From Flavobacteriaceae bacterium PRS1 (GTDB lineage Bacteria > Bacteroidota > Bacteroidia > Flavobacteriales > Flavobacteriaceae), in assembly GCA_003709165.1 (NCBI GenBank), contig RDRZ01000001.1, forward strand, positions 1-64,000: a stretch of 64,000 bases of DNA. Direction: 5' to 3'. This document shows, piece by piece, positions 8,851-18,263 of the stretch. Position numbers and translations under genes: made by a program. The stretch's first letter is position 1. Every line of letters starts with the position of its first letter. The notes beneath the pieces are model-generated. The model did not search any database, was not told where the DNA came from, and saw nothing but the letters and a program-made list of their open reading frames with translations.

Positions 8851-9111
8851 ATGGTTCAAATGGGAGTTATAAGAAAATCAATAACATTTACAGAACAACA
8901 AGATACTTTTATAAAAAGCTTAATAGAACAAGGGTTTTACACTAACGATAGTGAATATATAAGGGATGTTATACGTAAAGACCAAGAAAGTAGAAAACAT
9001 ATAGTTGATTTACAAGAAGCTTTAATTGATGGTATAGAAAGTGGACCATCTGATGCAACAATCTCTAGTATATGGGATGATGCAATAAAAGAATATGAGG
9101 GGAAAAAATAA
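8851..9111 (+). CDS. ParD-family antitoxin of type II toxin-antitoxin pair
   Basis: An 86-residue antitoxin. The N-terminal IRKSITFTEQQDTFIKSLIEQGFYTNDSEYIRDVIR is a ribbon-helix-helix DNA-binding domain of the ParD/CopG type; the acidic C-terminal half (DGIESGPSDATISSIWDDAIKEY) would wrap the toxin. The frame is open to an ATG at 8809, but the ribbon starts just after the ATGs at 8851 and 8860, so I use 8851. Its end overlaps the toxin start by 17 bases. It would neutralise the toxin and repress the shared promoter. Confidence 0.85.
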   Translation: MVQMGVIRKSITFTEQQDTFIKSLIEQGFYTNDSEYIRDVIRKDQESRKHIVDLQEALIDGIESGPSDATISSIWDDAIKEYEGKK

Positions 9112-9400
9112 GTATATATTAAGTGTACGTTCAAAAGAAGATTTAAGAAGCATTGCCTTATATACAATTGCAAAATTTGGGGTTGAACAATCTAAAAAGT
9201 ATGCTACAGGATTAGCAAAAGAGTTAGATTTGTTAAGTAAAAATCCTAATCATGGTAAAAGATATCTTTCTACTAGTAAGAAAATGTTATTTAGATATAG
9301 ATATATTTCGCATATGATTTTTTACTACCCAACAGAATCTGGAATTTTTATTGTAAGAATTCTGGGAGGAAGAATGAATTTTTTGAAACACATTGAATAG
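9095..9400 (+). CDS. RelE/ParE-family toxin
   Basis: A 101-residue toxin of the RelE/ParE superfamily. Typical features are RSKEDLRSIALYTIAKFGVEQSKKYATGL near the N-terminus, the conserved NPNHGKRY turn, and the C-terminal FRYRYISHMIFYYPTESGIFIVRILGGRMN strands. With a ParD antitoxin the closest subclass is ParE, which poisons DNA gyrase; some RelE members cut mRNA instead, so the target is inferred. The gene overlaps the antitoxin by 17 bases, as in most such operons. It sits in a patch with a foldback element and a large hairpin, consistent with horizontal acquisition. Confidence 0.87.
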   Translation: MRGKNKYILSVRSKEDLRSIALYTIAKFGVEQSKKYATGLAKELDLLSKNPNHGKRYLSTSKKMLFRYRYISHMIFYYPTESGIFIVRILGGRMNFLKHIE

Positions 9401-9527
9401 TATTTTTTAACAAGAAAAAGATTAAGCCAAGGTTTATATGATAACTTTGGCTACTGCGATCGATGCACATCACGAGGACTTATTTATAAAATAAGTATTG
9501 GCCGAGTAATATTAAATAACGAAGCCA

Positions 9528-9623
9528 CAAATTGGCTTTTACATAATATCTGCCGATATGATCCTAAAGGCGTCATATCTGATATTATGTAAAATATCGC
9601 GAAAAGCGCTATTCGCCAATTTG
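9528..9623. repeat. Large imperfect hairpin after toxin gene
   Basis: The outer arms CAAATTGGC (9528-9536) and GCCAATTTG (9615-9623) enclose an inner stem of ACATAATATC (9541-9550) with GATATTATGT (9581-9590), continued by GATATGA with TCATATC. A small GCGAAAAGCGC fold sits on the right side. The whole element can form a branched hairpin of about 95 bases. It lies between convergent genes, so it could act as a terminator or be a mobile foldback sequence. Confidence 0.6.
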
Positions 9624-9685
9624 CTAACAAAATGTACTATAATTTATATTATGTCAAATAGATTGTTTAGTGACTTATAACTATA

Positions 9686-9868
9686 CTACTGCTCTATGCT
9701 TTCGATATTTACCGAAATTAATTCATAATTAGCATATACAACACGTATCTTAATAGGATTGCAACACACTTCGCAGTCTTCAATATAATCCTGTTTATCT
9801 ATCGAGGAATCAAATAACATCGAAATGGTTTCCCAACAATATGGACATTGAAAAAAATGCTCTTCCAT
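9686..9868 (-). CDS. CPXCG motif-containing cysteine-rich protein
   Basis: A 60-residue protein of the small Cys-rich CPXCG family. Two Cys pairs, CPYC at about residues 8-11 and CEVCC at about 32-36, make a likely zinc ribbon; the second Cys pair variant is normal for the family. The end ANYELISVNIESIEQ matches the usual beta-strand tail. Function is unknown. It starts 22 bases from the end of the upstream helicase on the same strand, so the two may share a transcript. Confidence 0.85.
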   Translation of the reverse strand: MEEHFFQCPYCWETISMLFDSSIDKQDYIEDCEVCCNPIKIRVVYANYELISVNIESIEQ

Positions 9869-9890
9869 TTAAACAAATAATTAAACAACA

Positions 9891-11408
9891 TTAATGCACA
9901 GCAGCAGATAACTGGCTGATTCTACTCCGTAATTTACGCATATAGTCTTCCTCTAACCATTCCTTATAGTTGTTGGTATTATTCATAATACAATACGAAT
10001 ACAAACGTACACGATACGAGATGTCATCTTTTAATGTTTTGGATAGAAGTCGTGCATCAAAAATATCTTCGGCATTCTCAACACACATCTGCGCATGCTG
10101 CTCTACAGAGAGTTCAAGCGTTTTTTTAGATTTATGACCTTGTGAAATCACTTCTTTATATACCTTTTTAATATCGAAATCTGTAGTTTTAGATTTAGAA
10201 AATAAATGCGATACCGTATCAGGCATCTTATAAACAAAATTACGCTCTATATCTTCATCGCTTACTAAATTGTCGTAATAATAATTAGGGTATTTAAAGG
10301 CTTTATCCCAATCCACAGGGTCACTCCACATACCAAATCTTGCCACGTTATTTCCAAGATCAATAACAGTAAATTCGGTTTTATCAGGTAGAATTCTGGA
10401 GCCTCTGCCAATCATTTGAAAATATAATGTCAAGGATTTTGTCGCTCTGTTAAGAATAATAGTATCTACAGTAGGTTCGTCAAAACCTGTGGTAAGAATA
10501 CTTACCGAAGTTAAAATAGCATCCGGAGTTTCCTTAAACCATTCTAAAACTTCACTTCTTTCGGTTTTGTTCAAGGTGTTATCAAGGTGTTTTATAATGT
10601 ATCCTGCATTTGTAAACAACGTATGCACATACTTAGACGTATTTATTCCATTGTTAAAAATAAGCGTTTTCTTGCCTAACGATAATTCCTGATAAGCAGT
10701 TAATAGTTTACCTTGCATTACTGTATTTGTAAATAATTCTTCCGAAGATTTTACAGTATAATCGCCACTTATTCCTATTTTTAGTGACTTCAAGCCTACA
10801 TCAAAACAATAAATATTTGCTTTCGATAAAAACTTTTTTTCAATCAATGAAGGAATCGTTTCGCCTACAATAAGATCTTCATAATTGTCCTTCATTGGAA
10901 GCTTTATATTAGAACTCAAAGGTGTTGCGGTAACTCCAAGAATAAAAGAGTTTTCGAAATATTTAAAGAGTTTCCGAAACGAATTGTAATGCGCCTCATC
11001 AACAATCACTAGGCCTATATTTTTAATATCTAACTTATCTTCTTCAATTCTGTTATTAAGTGTTTCCACCATTGCGACAAAACACATATATTGGTCTTGA
11101 TCATCAAGCTCCTTCACTTCGCTGTTTATTACCTTATTAACCACGTTAAACTCGGTTAACATTTTAGAAGTTTGTTTACTTAATTCAATTCTATGGGTAA
11201 GAACCACAACTTTTTTCTTGGTTTCAGTGATGTAGCGCCTTACAATTTCTGAAAAAATCACGGTCTTCCCTCCTCCTGTTGGTAACTGATATAATAGGTT
11301 GTAGTTAGATGGTTTTTCGTGAAAACAATCAAAAATCTTTTTTAAATCAGCTTTCTGATAGTCGTACAGAGTCTTTAAAATGCTAGGTTCTTTAACTGTG
11401 AATTTCAA
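9891..11408 (-). CDS. DEAD/DEAH-box superfamily 2 helicase (RadD-like)
   Basis: A 505-residue SF2 helicase. Motif I is QLPTGGGKTVIFSEI (about residues 41-55), motif II VDEAH, motif III GVTATPL, and motif VI QMIGRGSR. The layout of helicase core plus about 130 C-terminal residues resembles RadD/YejH-type proteins linked to DNA repair. The only available start is TTG at 11408; a stop lies two codons upstream and no ATG occurs before motif I. It stands without methylase or nuclease partners, so a restriction or defence role is not supported. Confidence 0.85.
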   Translation of the reverse strand: MKFTVKEPSILKTLYDYQKADLKKIFDCFHEKPSNYNLLYQLPTGGGKTVIFSEIVRRYITETKKKVVVLTHRIELSKQTSKMLTEFNVVNKVINSEVKELDDQDQYMCFVAMVETLNNRIEEDKLDIKNIGLVIVDEAHYNSFRKLFKYFENSFILGVTATPLSSNIKLPMKDNYEDLIVGETIPSLIEKKFLSKANIYCFDVGLKSLKIGISGDYTVKSSEELFTNTVMQGKLLTAYQELSLGKKTLIFNNGINTSKYVHTLFTNAGYIIKHLDNTLNKTERSEVLEWFKETPDAILTSVSILTTGFDEPTVDTIILNRATKSLTLYFQMIGRGSRILPDKTEFTVIDLGNNVARFGMWSDPVDWDKAFKYPNYYYDNLVSDEDIERNFVYKMPDTVSHLFSKSKTTDFDIKKVYKEVISQGHKSKKTLELSVEQHAQMCVENAEDIFDARLLSKTLKDDISYRVRLYSYCIMNNTNNYKEWLEEDYMRKLRSRISQLSAAVH

Positions 11409-11551
11409 TGGTTATAGTGTAAAAATTAATCTTGTAATTTATAATATTGTTGTGGTTATTAAAACATTTATTTAAAAAAGTTATAAAAAAACTAATACAT
11501 ATTATTTAGGTATGTTATTTTTGCAACATATTAATTTAATTTTTGTTTTCA

Positions 11552-11830
11552 ATGCTTAATACATTTAGAATTATTGCTTTCCTCGAAGGCGTTTCATATA
11601 TACTTTTACTCTTTGTTGCTGTTCCTGTTAAATACCTTATGGACGATCCGCAATATGTAAAAATGCTTGGTATGCCACATGGACTCTTATTTATTTCATA
11701 TATAACTTTAGCCATACTATTGAGAAGTGAGTTTAAATGGAATACTAAAAATTTTGGATTTATTTTATTAGCTTCCATAATCCCTTTTGGCACATTTTAT
11801 ATCGATAGAAAATATTTAAAACACAGTTAA
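11552..11830 (+). CDS. DUF3817 family integral membrane protein
   Basis: A 92-residue protein with three hydrophobic segments, matching DUF3817: RIIAFLEGVSYILLLFVAVPVKY at the N-terminus, the conserved MPHGLLFISYI in the middle, and a C-terminal helix before DRKYLKH. The ATG at 11552 is chosen over an upstream TTG at 11543. The stop is two bases from the start of the mechanosensitive channel gene, so the pair is probably an operon. Function unknown. Confidence 0.85.
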   Translation: MLNTFRIIAFLEGVSYILLLFVAVPVKYLMDDPQYVKMLGMPHGLLFISYITLAILLRSEFKWNTKNFGFILLASIIPFGTFYIDRKYLKHS

Positions 11831-11832
11831 TT

Positions 11833-13080
11833 ATGTCGAATTTAAAACACCTTTTATATGACTATTTAGTTTCGGTTGGAGTGACAGAATCTTTGTCTGA
11901 ATACCTTAATATGATTGCATTACTGATTTTATTATTCATAGTAATGTTTATAATCGGTTTTGTTGCACGAAAAATTTTATTGACAGTTTCTACAAGGCTA
12001 TCAAGTAAATCGAAAACAAATTTTGATGATTTGTTGGTTGCAAATAAAACGCCGAGAAATATTGCACGCATCATACCATTACTTATTGCGATAGAGTTTA
12101 ACCCTTTTGTTTTTTCGGATTTTGACTATGCTGAAAAAGTTGTAGAAAAAGGCTTGCAGGTATTTGCTATAGTGCTTACCCTTTGGATTGTAAGGAGTTT
12201 TTTGAATACTCTGAAGGATTATTTTAAAACCTTACCTAGACTCAAAGACAAACCTATAGACAGTTTCATGCAAGTATTTATGATTTTTACTTGGATTGTT
12301 GGTGTGTTTTCTGCTTTTGCTATTATTACCGATACTGAAATTTGGGCGTATTTCACAGCTCTCGGCGCAGCTTCAGCAATTATTATTTTGGTGTTTAGAG
12401 ATACCATTCTTGGGTTTGTGGCAAGTATTCAAGTTTCCATTAACGATATGGTGCGTATTGGTGATTGGATTACCTTTGAAAAATATGGTGCCGATGGTGA
12501 TGTTATTGAAATTAATTTATCTACTGTAAAGGTTCAGAATTTTGATAAAACAATAACCACTATTCCAACGTATGCGCTTATTTCAGATTCGTTCAAGAAC
12601 TGGAGAGGCATGGAAAATTCAGGTGGAAGACGTATTAAGAGGTCTTTAAATATTAAGTTAAATAGCATAAAGTATCTTTCTGAAAATGAAATAGATAAAC
12701 TAAAAAAAATCGATTTAATTTCTGCGTATCTAAAGAAACGTCATTCAGATATTTCGGAATATAACATTAAAAATAATATCAATAAAGAATTGCTTTTAAA
12801 TGGAAGAAATCTTACCAATATTGGTGTGTTTCGGAAATATTTGGAAACTTATGTAGAACACCACTCTGCCATTAATAAAGATATGATGATAATGGTACGA
12901 CAATTAGCTCCCACAACTCAAGGGATTCCGTTAGAAATCTATGCGTTTAGCAGTGACAAACGCTGGAAAAATTACGAATATATCATGTCTGATATTTTTG
13001 ACCATCTAATAGCTGCTGTGCCTTACTTTGATTTAGAAATTTTCGAGCTTCCAAATAACTCAAATTTTGTGACTAAATAA
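11833..13080 (+). CDS. MscS-family mechanosensitive ion channel (YbdG-like)
   Basis: A 415-residue inner-membrane protein with about four or five N-terminal membrane helices followed by an MscS beta domain (VRIGDWITFEKYGADGDVIEINLSTVKVQNFDKTITTIPTYAL, about residues 206-250). The pore-helix equivalent is ALGAASAIIILVFRDTILGFVASIQ. Length and the long soluble C-terminus resemble YbdG (miniconductance type). It would release solutes on hypo-osmotic shock. It lies two bases after the DUF3817 gene and is convergent with the leu operon. Confidence 0.9.
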   Translation: MSNLKHLLYDYLVSVGVTESLSEYLNMIALLILLFIVMFIIGFVARKILLTVSTRLSSKSKTNFDDLLVANKTPRNIARIIPLLIAIEFNPFVFSDFDYAEKVVEKGLQVFAIVLTLWIVRSFLNTLKDYFKTLPRLKDKPIDSFMQVFMIFTWIVGVFSAFAIITDTEIWAYFTALGAASAIIILVFRDTILGFVASIQVSINDMVRIGDWITFEKYGADGDVIEINLSTVKVQNFDKTITTIPTYALISDSFKNWRGMENSGGRRIKRSLNIKLNSIKYLSENEIDKLKKIDLISAYLKKRHSDISEYNIKNNINKELLLNGRNLTNIGVFRKYLETYVEHHSAINKDMMIMVRQLAPTTQGIPLEIYAFSSDKRWKNYEYIMSDIFDHLIAAVPYFDLEIFELPNNSNFVTK

Positions 13081-13236
13081 AAAGTTTACTAAATATTATT
13101 AACCTCAGTTTGACTTAAGGTTTGTTTACAGTTTAGATGAATTTTTATTCAATTTGAAGTTAGATTTTAGAAGGACTAACTGGTTAGTTTGAGAAAATTT
13201 AACAAGAATTGGGGAAAATTCATCAAATCCGAAGGA

Positions 13237-13332
13237 AATTCAAAGAAAAGGCAATATTTTCGTGTAAAATTTTTAAAATATCTAGATATTCATTTAAATT
13301 TGACACTTCAAACCTCACCTTTTCTTTGAATT
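13237..13332. repeat. Inverted repeat between convergent genes
   Basis: AATTCAAAGAAAAGG (13237-13251) is exactly complementary to CCTTTTCTTTGAATT (13318-13332) across a 66-base loop that itself holds AATATCTAGATATT. It lies between the convergent channel gene and leuB and may stop transcription from either side. No other feature is seen in 13081-13346. Confidence 0.45.
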
Positions 13333-13346
13333 CTGTATATGAAATC

Positions 13347-14418
13347 TTAAGTCGAATTGAGGTTATTAGCCAACCAATCTCCTACTTCACTTGTTTTATA
13401 GGCTTTGTTGCCACTTGCCAAATCTTCTGTAATAATACCTTCATCAAGCGACTTATTTACAACAGCGCGAATAGCTTCGGCTTCTTCCTTCAATCCGAAA
13501 GCGTCTTCAAACATCATAGCTGCCTATAACACAGCGGCTAATGGGTTTGCAATATCCAGTCCTGCAGCCTGTGTGGATAAGAACCGTGAATAGGTTCCAA
13601 ACAATGAGGTGTGCTCTCCAACAGAAGCGGATGGCATTAAGCCCATAGATCCGGAAATTACAGAGGCTTCATCAGTTAAAATATCACCAAATAAATTTTC
13701 GGTAATTAATACATCGTAAGAGTTTGGCCATTGTACTAATCTCATGGCAACAGCATCAACAAATTCGTAGCTTACTTCTACTTCCGGATAATCTTTTTCC
13801 ATACTTTGAACAGTTTCCCGCCATAAGCGTGAAGTTTCCAAAACATTGGCTTTATCTACACAACACAATCTTTTAGAGCGTGTCATAGCCAATTCAAAAC
13901 CTTTTTTTGCCAACCTCTTAACCTCTGCTCTTGTATAGACACAATTATCAAAAGCAGTTTCTCCATCATCTCTTCTCCCCTTTTCTCCAAAATAGATTCC
14001 TCCTGTCAATTCTCTTAAAAACACCAAATCGGTACCCTCAATACGTTCTCTTTTTAATGGTGATTTATCAATGAGCGAAGGAAATGTAAAAGTTGGACGT
14101 ATATTGGCAAACAAGCCTAATTTTTTACGCATTTTTAAGAGCCCTTGTTCTGGTCGTACTTTTACACTTGGGTCGTTATCGTATTTAGGATGTCCGATGG
14201 CTCCAAATAAAATAGCGTCAGCATTCAAACATATTTCGTGAGTTTCATCAGGATAGGGTTCTCCAACAGCATCAATAGCAGCAGCACCAGTAATTCCTGA
14301 TGTCCAACTTATTTCGTGGTTAAATTTTTTTTTCAATGGCGTCACTTACCTTTACGGCTTGTTCTATTACTTCAGTACCAATACCATCACCAGCCAAAAG
14401 TGCTATATTTAATTTCAT
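13347..14418 (-). pseudogene. leuB: 3-isopropylmalate dehydrogenase, broken (frameshift plus TAG)
   Basis: The full gene would make 356 residues from the ATG at 14418 (MKLNIALLAGDGIGTEVIEQ) to the TAA at 13347. A run of nine T on the plus strand (14325-14333; A9 in the mRNA) is one base too long and shifts the frame after about residue 31. A TAG at 13524-13526 then interrupts ANPLAAVL-stop-AAMMFEDAF, removing the last 58 residues of the dimer and active-site region. The central frame is otherwise well conserved ([41 protein letters not shown]). IPMDH oxidises 3-isopropylmalate, so leucine synthesis should fail unless another enzyme replaces it. leuC, leuD and leuA upstream look intact. Confidence 0.9.
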
Positions 14419-14448
14419 GTGTTAATACTTATTGTTTTTAAAAGGTCA

Positions 14449-14466
14449 TCCCGATAATTATCGGGA
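14449..14466. repeat. 18-bp perfect palindrome, TCCCGATA family
   Basis: TCCCGATAATTATCGGGA is a perfect palindrome between leuA and leuB. The same arms occur at 16685 and 34859, so this is a dispersed REP-like sequence. As RNA it forms a short stem. Confidence 0.7.
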
Positions 14467-14539
14467 CTGTTCGCTATTAATCATTTCATTGGGTGATAAA
14501 CTTTTTGTATGTTCGTTTCATATGTTTTCTGTAGTAGTC

Positions 14540-16063
14540 TTAATTAGTAATGATATTAAGCATTTTCTCAGTGGCTTTAATAGCAGACACTGTTTGGTCA
14601 GAATCCAGTCCGCGCGTTTTAAATTCTTTTTCAACACTTTTCCATGTAATAATAGTTTCACATAATGCATCCGAACGACTTCCTGGAGGAATACGAACAG
14701 CATAATCTACCAAATCGGGTAAAACCAAGTCCTTTTTTTTAAATACACTTCTAATGGCATTCATAAAGGCATCAAATTGTCCATCACCTTGTGAATGTTG
14801 TTCGTGTGTTTCTCCATTGATGGTTATAGAAACAGTTGTTGAAGGTCGTAATCCTTTAGAATGTGTTAAAACATAAGAATCTACGCTTACCTTTTCTTCT
14901 TTAGAATAGTTGTCTAAAACTTCGGCAATTATATATGGCAAGTCCTCTTTTGTAACCACTTGTTTTTTATCACCTAATTCAATAATACGTTGCGTTACCT
15001 TTTTTAAATCGTCATCATTTAGCTGTAATCCCAGCTCTTGCAGATTCTTTTGAATATTGGCCTTTCCTGATGATTTCCCTAAAGCATATTCACGTTTTCT
15101 ACCAAAACGTTCGGGCAATAAATCGTTAAAATAAAGATTCTTTTTATTATCACCATCAGCATGAATGCCTGCAGTTTGCGTAAATACATTGGCGCCAATA
15201 ACCGGTTTATTAGCTGGAATCATAAATCCGGAAAAGGTTTCGACCAACTTACTTACTGTATATAAAGCTTTTTCATTTACCGAAGTTTGAAGATTTGGCA
15301 TAAAATCGTTTATAATTGCCACAACACTCGACATTGGTGCATTTCCAGCACGCTCGCCCATGCCATTTACAGTTAGATGAAGTCCATCGGCTCCTGCTTT
15401 TAGGGCTTCCATAACATTGGAAACACTCAAGTCGTAATCATTATGTGCATGAAAATCGAAGTGTAAATGAGGATATTTTTCTTTAATTTCTGAAACAAAT
15501 TCAAAAGTTTCTCCAGGTGTCAAAATACCTAAAGTATCAGGAAGCATTATACGTTTTAAAGGTTGTTGTGATAGAAATTCTAAAAATTCAAAAACATATT
15601 CTTTTGAATTTCGCATACCATTGCTCCAATCTTCTAAATAAACATTAGTTTCAATACCATTTTTCTGGGCAAGTTTAACAACTTCTGAAATATCTGCAAA
15701 ATGTTGTTTAGATGTTTTCTTTAATTGATGTGTTAAATGATTTAATGATCCTTTGGTTAATAAATTCTGAACTTTAGCTCCTGCCTTTTTTATCCATTCA
15801 ACAGAAATGCCACAATCAACAAAAGTTAATACTTCAACGACATCTAAATAACCATTTTCAGAAGCCCAGTTAGCAATACTTTTTACTGCTTGAAACTCTC
15901 CTTCCGATACTCTTGCTGAAGCAATTTCTATCCTATCTACCTTTAATTCTTCTAATAAAAGCTTTGCTATGGTTAATTTTTCTGAAGCTGAAAACGATAC
16001 GTTCGAGGTTTGCTCACCATCTCGCAAAGTAGTATCCATTATTTCTATTCTGCGCATAGTCAT
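14540..16063 (-). CDS. leuA: 2-isopropylmalate synthase
   Basis: A 507-residue enzyme of the isopropylmalate/homocitrate synthase family. The N-terminal DTTLRDGEQTSNVSFS contains the metal-binding aspartate and catalytic arginine, HFDFHAHNDYDLSVSNV the metal-binding histidines, and TVNGMGERAGNAPMSSVVA the substrate loop. The C-terminal 130 residues are the LeuA regulatory domain that senses leucine. It condenses 2-oxoisovalerate with acetyl-CoA. Position between leuD and leuB supports LeuA rather than citramalate synthase, though the substrate is not proven by sequence. Its ATG directly follows the leuD stop. Confidence 0.88.
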   Translation of the reverse strand: MTMRRIEIMDTTLRDGEQTSNVSFSASEKLTIAKLLLEELKVDRIEIASARVSEGEFQAVKSIANWASENGYLDVVEVLTFVDCGISVEWIKKAGAKVQNLLTKGSLNHLTHQLKKTSKQHFADISEVVKLAQKNGIETNVYLEDWSNGMRNSKEYVFEFLEFLSQQPLKRIMLPDTLGILTPGETFEFVSEIKEKYPHLHFDFHAHNDYDLSVSNVMEALKAGADGLHLTVNGMGERAGNAPMSSVVAIINDFMPNLQTSVNEKALYTVSKLVETFSGFMIPANKPVIGANVFTQTAGIHADGDNKKNLYFNDLLPERFGRKREYALGKSSGKANIQKNLQELGLQLNDDDLKKVTQRIIELGDKKQVVTKEDLPYIIAEVLDNYSKEEKVSVDSYVLTHSKGLRPSTTVSITINGETHEQHSQGDGQFDAFMNAIRSVFKKKDLVLPDLVDYAVRIPPGSRSDALCETIITWKSVEKEFKTRGLDSDQTVSAIKATEKMLNIITN

Positions 16064-16660
16064 TTAAAATACCATATCATTAGCAAAGGTTTCAATATCA
16101 CTTATTATATTTTGCAAATAATCAATATCGTCATAGCCATTGAGCATATTTTCTTTTTTATAGCTGCTAATATCAAAAGATTCTTGGGCTCCTGTAGAAA
16201 GAATAGTAATAGTTTGTTCCTGAAGGATTACTTCTATTTCCGTTTTTGGGTCATCGTAAATCGCGTTAAAGATTTGTTTAGCAAATTCTGCACTCACTTG
16301 TACTGGTAAAACACAAATATTCAAACAATTGTTTCTAAAAATGTCGGCAAAAAAACTGGATACTACACAACGAAAACCGTAGTCGTAAACTGCCCAAGCT
16401 GCGTGTTCTCTTGATGAGCCGGAACCAAAATTCTTTCCACCAACCAAGATCTTTCCTCCGTAAATAGGATTATTTAGAATAAAGTTTTCTTTAGGTGTAT
16501 TATCACTATTATATCTCCAATCGCGAAACAAATTATCTCCAAAGCCTTCACGTTTTGTCGCTTTTAAAAATCGTGCAGGAATAATTTGGTCCGTATCGAC
16601 GTTTTCTAAAGGTAATGGAACCGCAGTACTTTTTAATGTATTGAATTTATCGTAAGCCAT
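16064..16660 (-). CDS. leuD: 3-isopropylmalate dehydratase small subunit
   Basis: A 198-residue swivelling-domain subunit that pairs with LeuC to isomerise 2- to 3-isopropylmalate. VDTDQIIPARFLK near the N-terminus and GKNFGSGSSREHAAWAVYDYGF with YGGKILVGG are the family signatures. Length is normal. It is followed without a gap by leuA and preceded by a 143-base spacer after leuC that holds a TCCCGATA-type palindrome. Confidence 0.95.
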   Translation of the reverse strand: MAYDKFNTLKSTAVPLPLENVDTDQIIPARFLKATKREGFGDNLFRDWRYNSDNTPKENFILNNPIYGGKILVGGKNFGSGSSREHAAWAVYDYGFRCVVSSFFADIFRNNCLNICVLPVQVSAEFAKQIFNAIYDDPKTEIEVILQEQTITILSTGAQESFDISSYKKENMLNGYDDIDYLQNIISDIETFANDMVF

Positions 16661-16684
16661 ACTTTTAGTATTCAGTCTGTCAGT

Positions 16685-16702
16685 TCCCGATAACTATCGG
16701 GA
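16685..16702. repeat. Palindrome, TCCCGATA family
   Basis: Arms TCCCGATA and TATCGGGA around a central AC, in the leuC-leuD spacer. It is the second copy of the element at 14449 within the same operon. Confidence 0.65.
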
Positions 16703-16803
16703 CAGTTGACAGTCATATTTTGTTTTATTTATTTATAATTTTTTTTTGCCAAAAACAGTGCTTTCATTCATATTTAAAAAAATGTTGACTGCTAACTGAC
16801 GAC

Positions 16804-18198
16804 CTAAATAAATTCTCTAGGGTCGGTTACTACACCAGTTATGGCTGCTGCTGCTGCAACAAGAGGGCTCGCTAACAGTGTTCTTGACCCAGGACCTTGT
16901 CGACCTTCAAAATTTCTGTTAGATGTGCTTACTGCATATTTTCCGGCAGGAATTTTATCGTCATTCATTGCCAGACATGCCGAACATCCGGGTTGTCTTA
17001 AAGTAAAACCTGCTTCAGTAATAATATCAAGAATGCCTTCCTCTTTAATTTGTAATTCAACTTCGTGAGACCCCGGAACCAACCAAACTGTAACACTATC
17101 GGCTTTTTTCTTCCCATTAATAATCGATGCAAAAGCACGGAAATCCTCTATTCTACCATTGGTACAACTCCCTACAAAAACAAAATCTACTTGCTTACCA
17201 ATCATCGGCTCGTTTTCTTTGTAGTCCATATATGCCAATGATTTTTTATAGGTTTCTTTTCCGCCTTCAACTGCATCAGCAAAAGGAATACTTTGAGATA
17301 TTCCCATTCCCATTCCAGGATTTGTTCCGTAGGTAATCATTGGTTCAATATCACTTGCATTGAAAGTTAATTCTTTATCAAATTGAGCATCAACATCTGT
17401 TTTTAATGTTTTCCAATGTGTAACTGCATTGTCCCAAGCTTCACCTTTTAATGATAATGGTCTCCCTTTTAAATATTCAAAAGTTGTTTCATCAGGAGCA
17501 ATCATGCCTCCACGAGCTCCCATTTCAATACTTAAGTTGCATACAGTCATACGACCTTCCATCGTCATGTTTTTAAATACATCCCCAGTATATTCCACAA
17601 AATAACCCGTTGCTCCAGAAGTAGATAATTGTGAAATAATATACAAGGCGACATCTTTTGGCGTAACTGCTTTGCCTAATTGACCATCTACATTAATACG
17701 CATTCTTTTAGGTTTGGGTTGCATAATACATTGTGTAGCAAGCACCATTTCAACCTCCGACGTTCCTATACCAAACGCTACAGCACCAAAAGCACCATGT
17801 GTGGATGTGTGCGAATCTCCACATACAATAGTTGCACCTGGAAATGTAATTCCATTTTCAGGACCTACAACGTGTACTATGCCGTTTTTTCGATGTCCAA
17901 GTCCCCAATGACTGATGCCATATTCCTTTGAATTATCTTCTAATGCTTTTAATTGATTTGCCGATAACGGATCTTTAACTGGTAAATGCTGATTAATGGT
18001 TGGTGTGTTATGATCGGCAGTTGCGAATGTTCGTTCGGGGTATAGAACTTTTAGCCCTCTGCTCTTTAATCCAAGAAAAGCAACAGGACTAGTAACTTCG
18101 TGAATAAAATGACGATCTATAAAAAATACGTCGGGACCACCTTCAATTTTTTTAACAACATGCGAATCCCATACTTTGTCAAACAATGTTTTACTCAT
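16804..18198 (-). CDS. leuC: 3-isopropylmalate dehydratase large subunit
   Basis: A 464-residue aconitase-superfamily protein with the three [4Fe-4S]-cluster cysteines visible in [17 protein letters not shown] and [14 protein letters not shown]. The N-terminal [12 protein letters not shown] and the segment [27 protein letters not shown] are typical LeuC. Length is normal. It is the first gene of the leuC-leuD-leuA-leuB operon; a TAAATTTG element lies about 58 bases upstream of its ATG. Confidence 0.95.
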   Translation of the reverse strand: MSKTLFDKVWDSHVVKKIEGGPDVFFIDRHFIHEVTSPVAFLGLKSRGLKVLYPERTFATADHNTPTINQHLPVKDPLSANQLKALEDNSKEYGISHWGLGHRKNGIVHVVGPENGITFPGATIVCGDSHTSTHGAFGAVAFGIGTSEVEMVLATQCIMQPKPKRMRINVDGQLGKAVTPKDVALYIISQLSTSGATGYFVEYTGDVFKNMTMEGRMTVCNLSIEMGARGGMIAPDETTFEYLKGRPLSLKGEAWDNAVTHWKTLKTDVDAQFDKELTFNASDIEPMITYGTNPGMGMGISQSIPFADAVEGGKETYKKSLAYMDYKENEPMIGKQVDFVFVGSCTNGRIEDFRAFASIINGKKKADSVTVWLVPGSHEVELQIKEEGILDIITEAGFTLRQPGCSACLAMNDDKIPAGKYAVSTSNRNFEGRQGPGSRTLLASPLVAAAAAITGVVTDPREFI

Positions 18199-18255
18199 AA
18201 ATTGTCAAATTTTTAAATCTGCTGTAATTTAACAACAGACAAAATTGTAAGTTGG

Positions 18256-18263
18256 CAAATTTA
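18256..18263 (-). promoter_or_regulatory. Possible -7 promoter element for leuCDAB
   Basis: On the minus strand the string TAAATTTG matches the Bacteroidota -7 consensus TAnnTTTG, 58 bases upstream of leuC. A TTTG lies further upstream, but with a spacer of about 30 bases rather than 19, so the -33 box is not convincing. Between it and leuC a CTGcTGT/ACAaCAG inverted repeat (18219-18238) may act as an operator. Confidence 0.35.

Noticed and set aside
9520-9630. Integron attC-like site beside a toxin-antitoxin pair
   Set aside because: The hairpin has TAAC at both sides in the same orientation and lacks the inverted RYYYAAC/GTTRRRY core sites. No integrase or other cassette is seen.
9891-11408. 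Helicase as part of a restriction or defence system
   Set aside because: No methylase, nuclease or other defence gene accompanies it; neighbours are a CPXCG protein and DUF3817.
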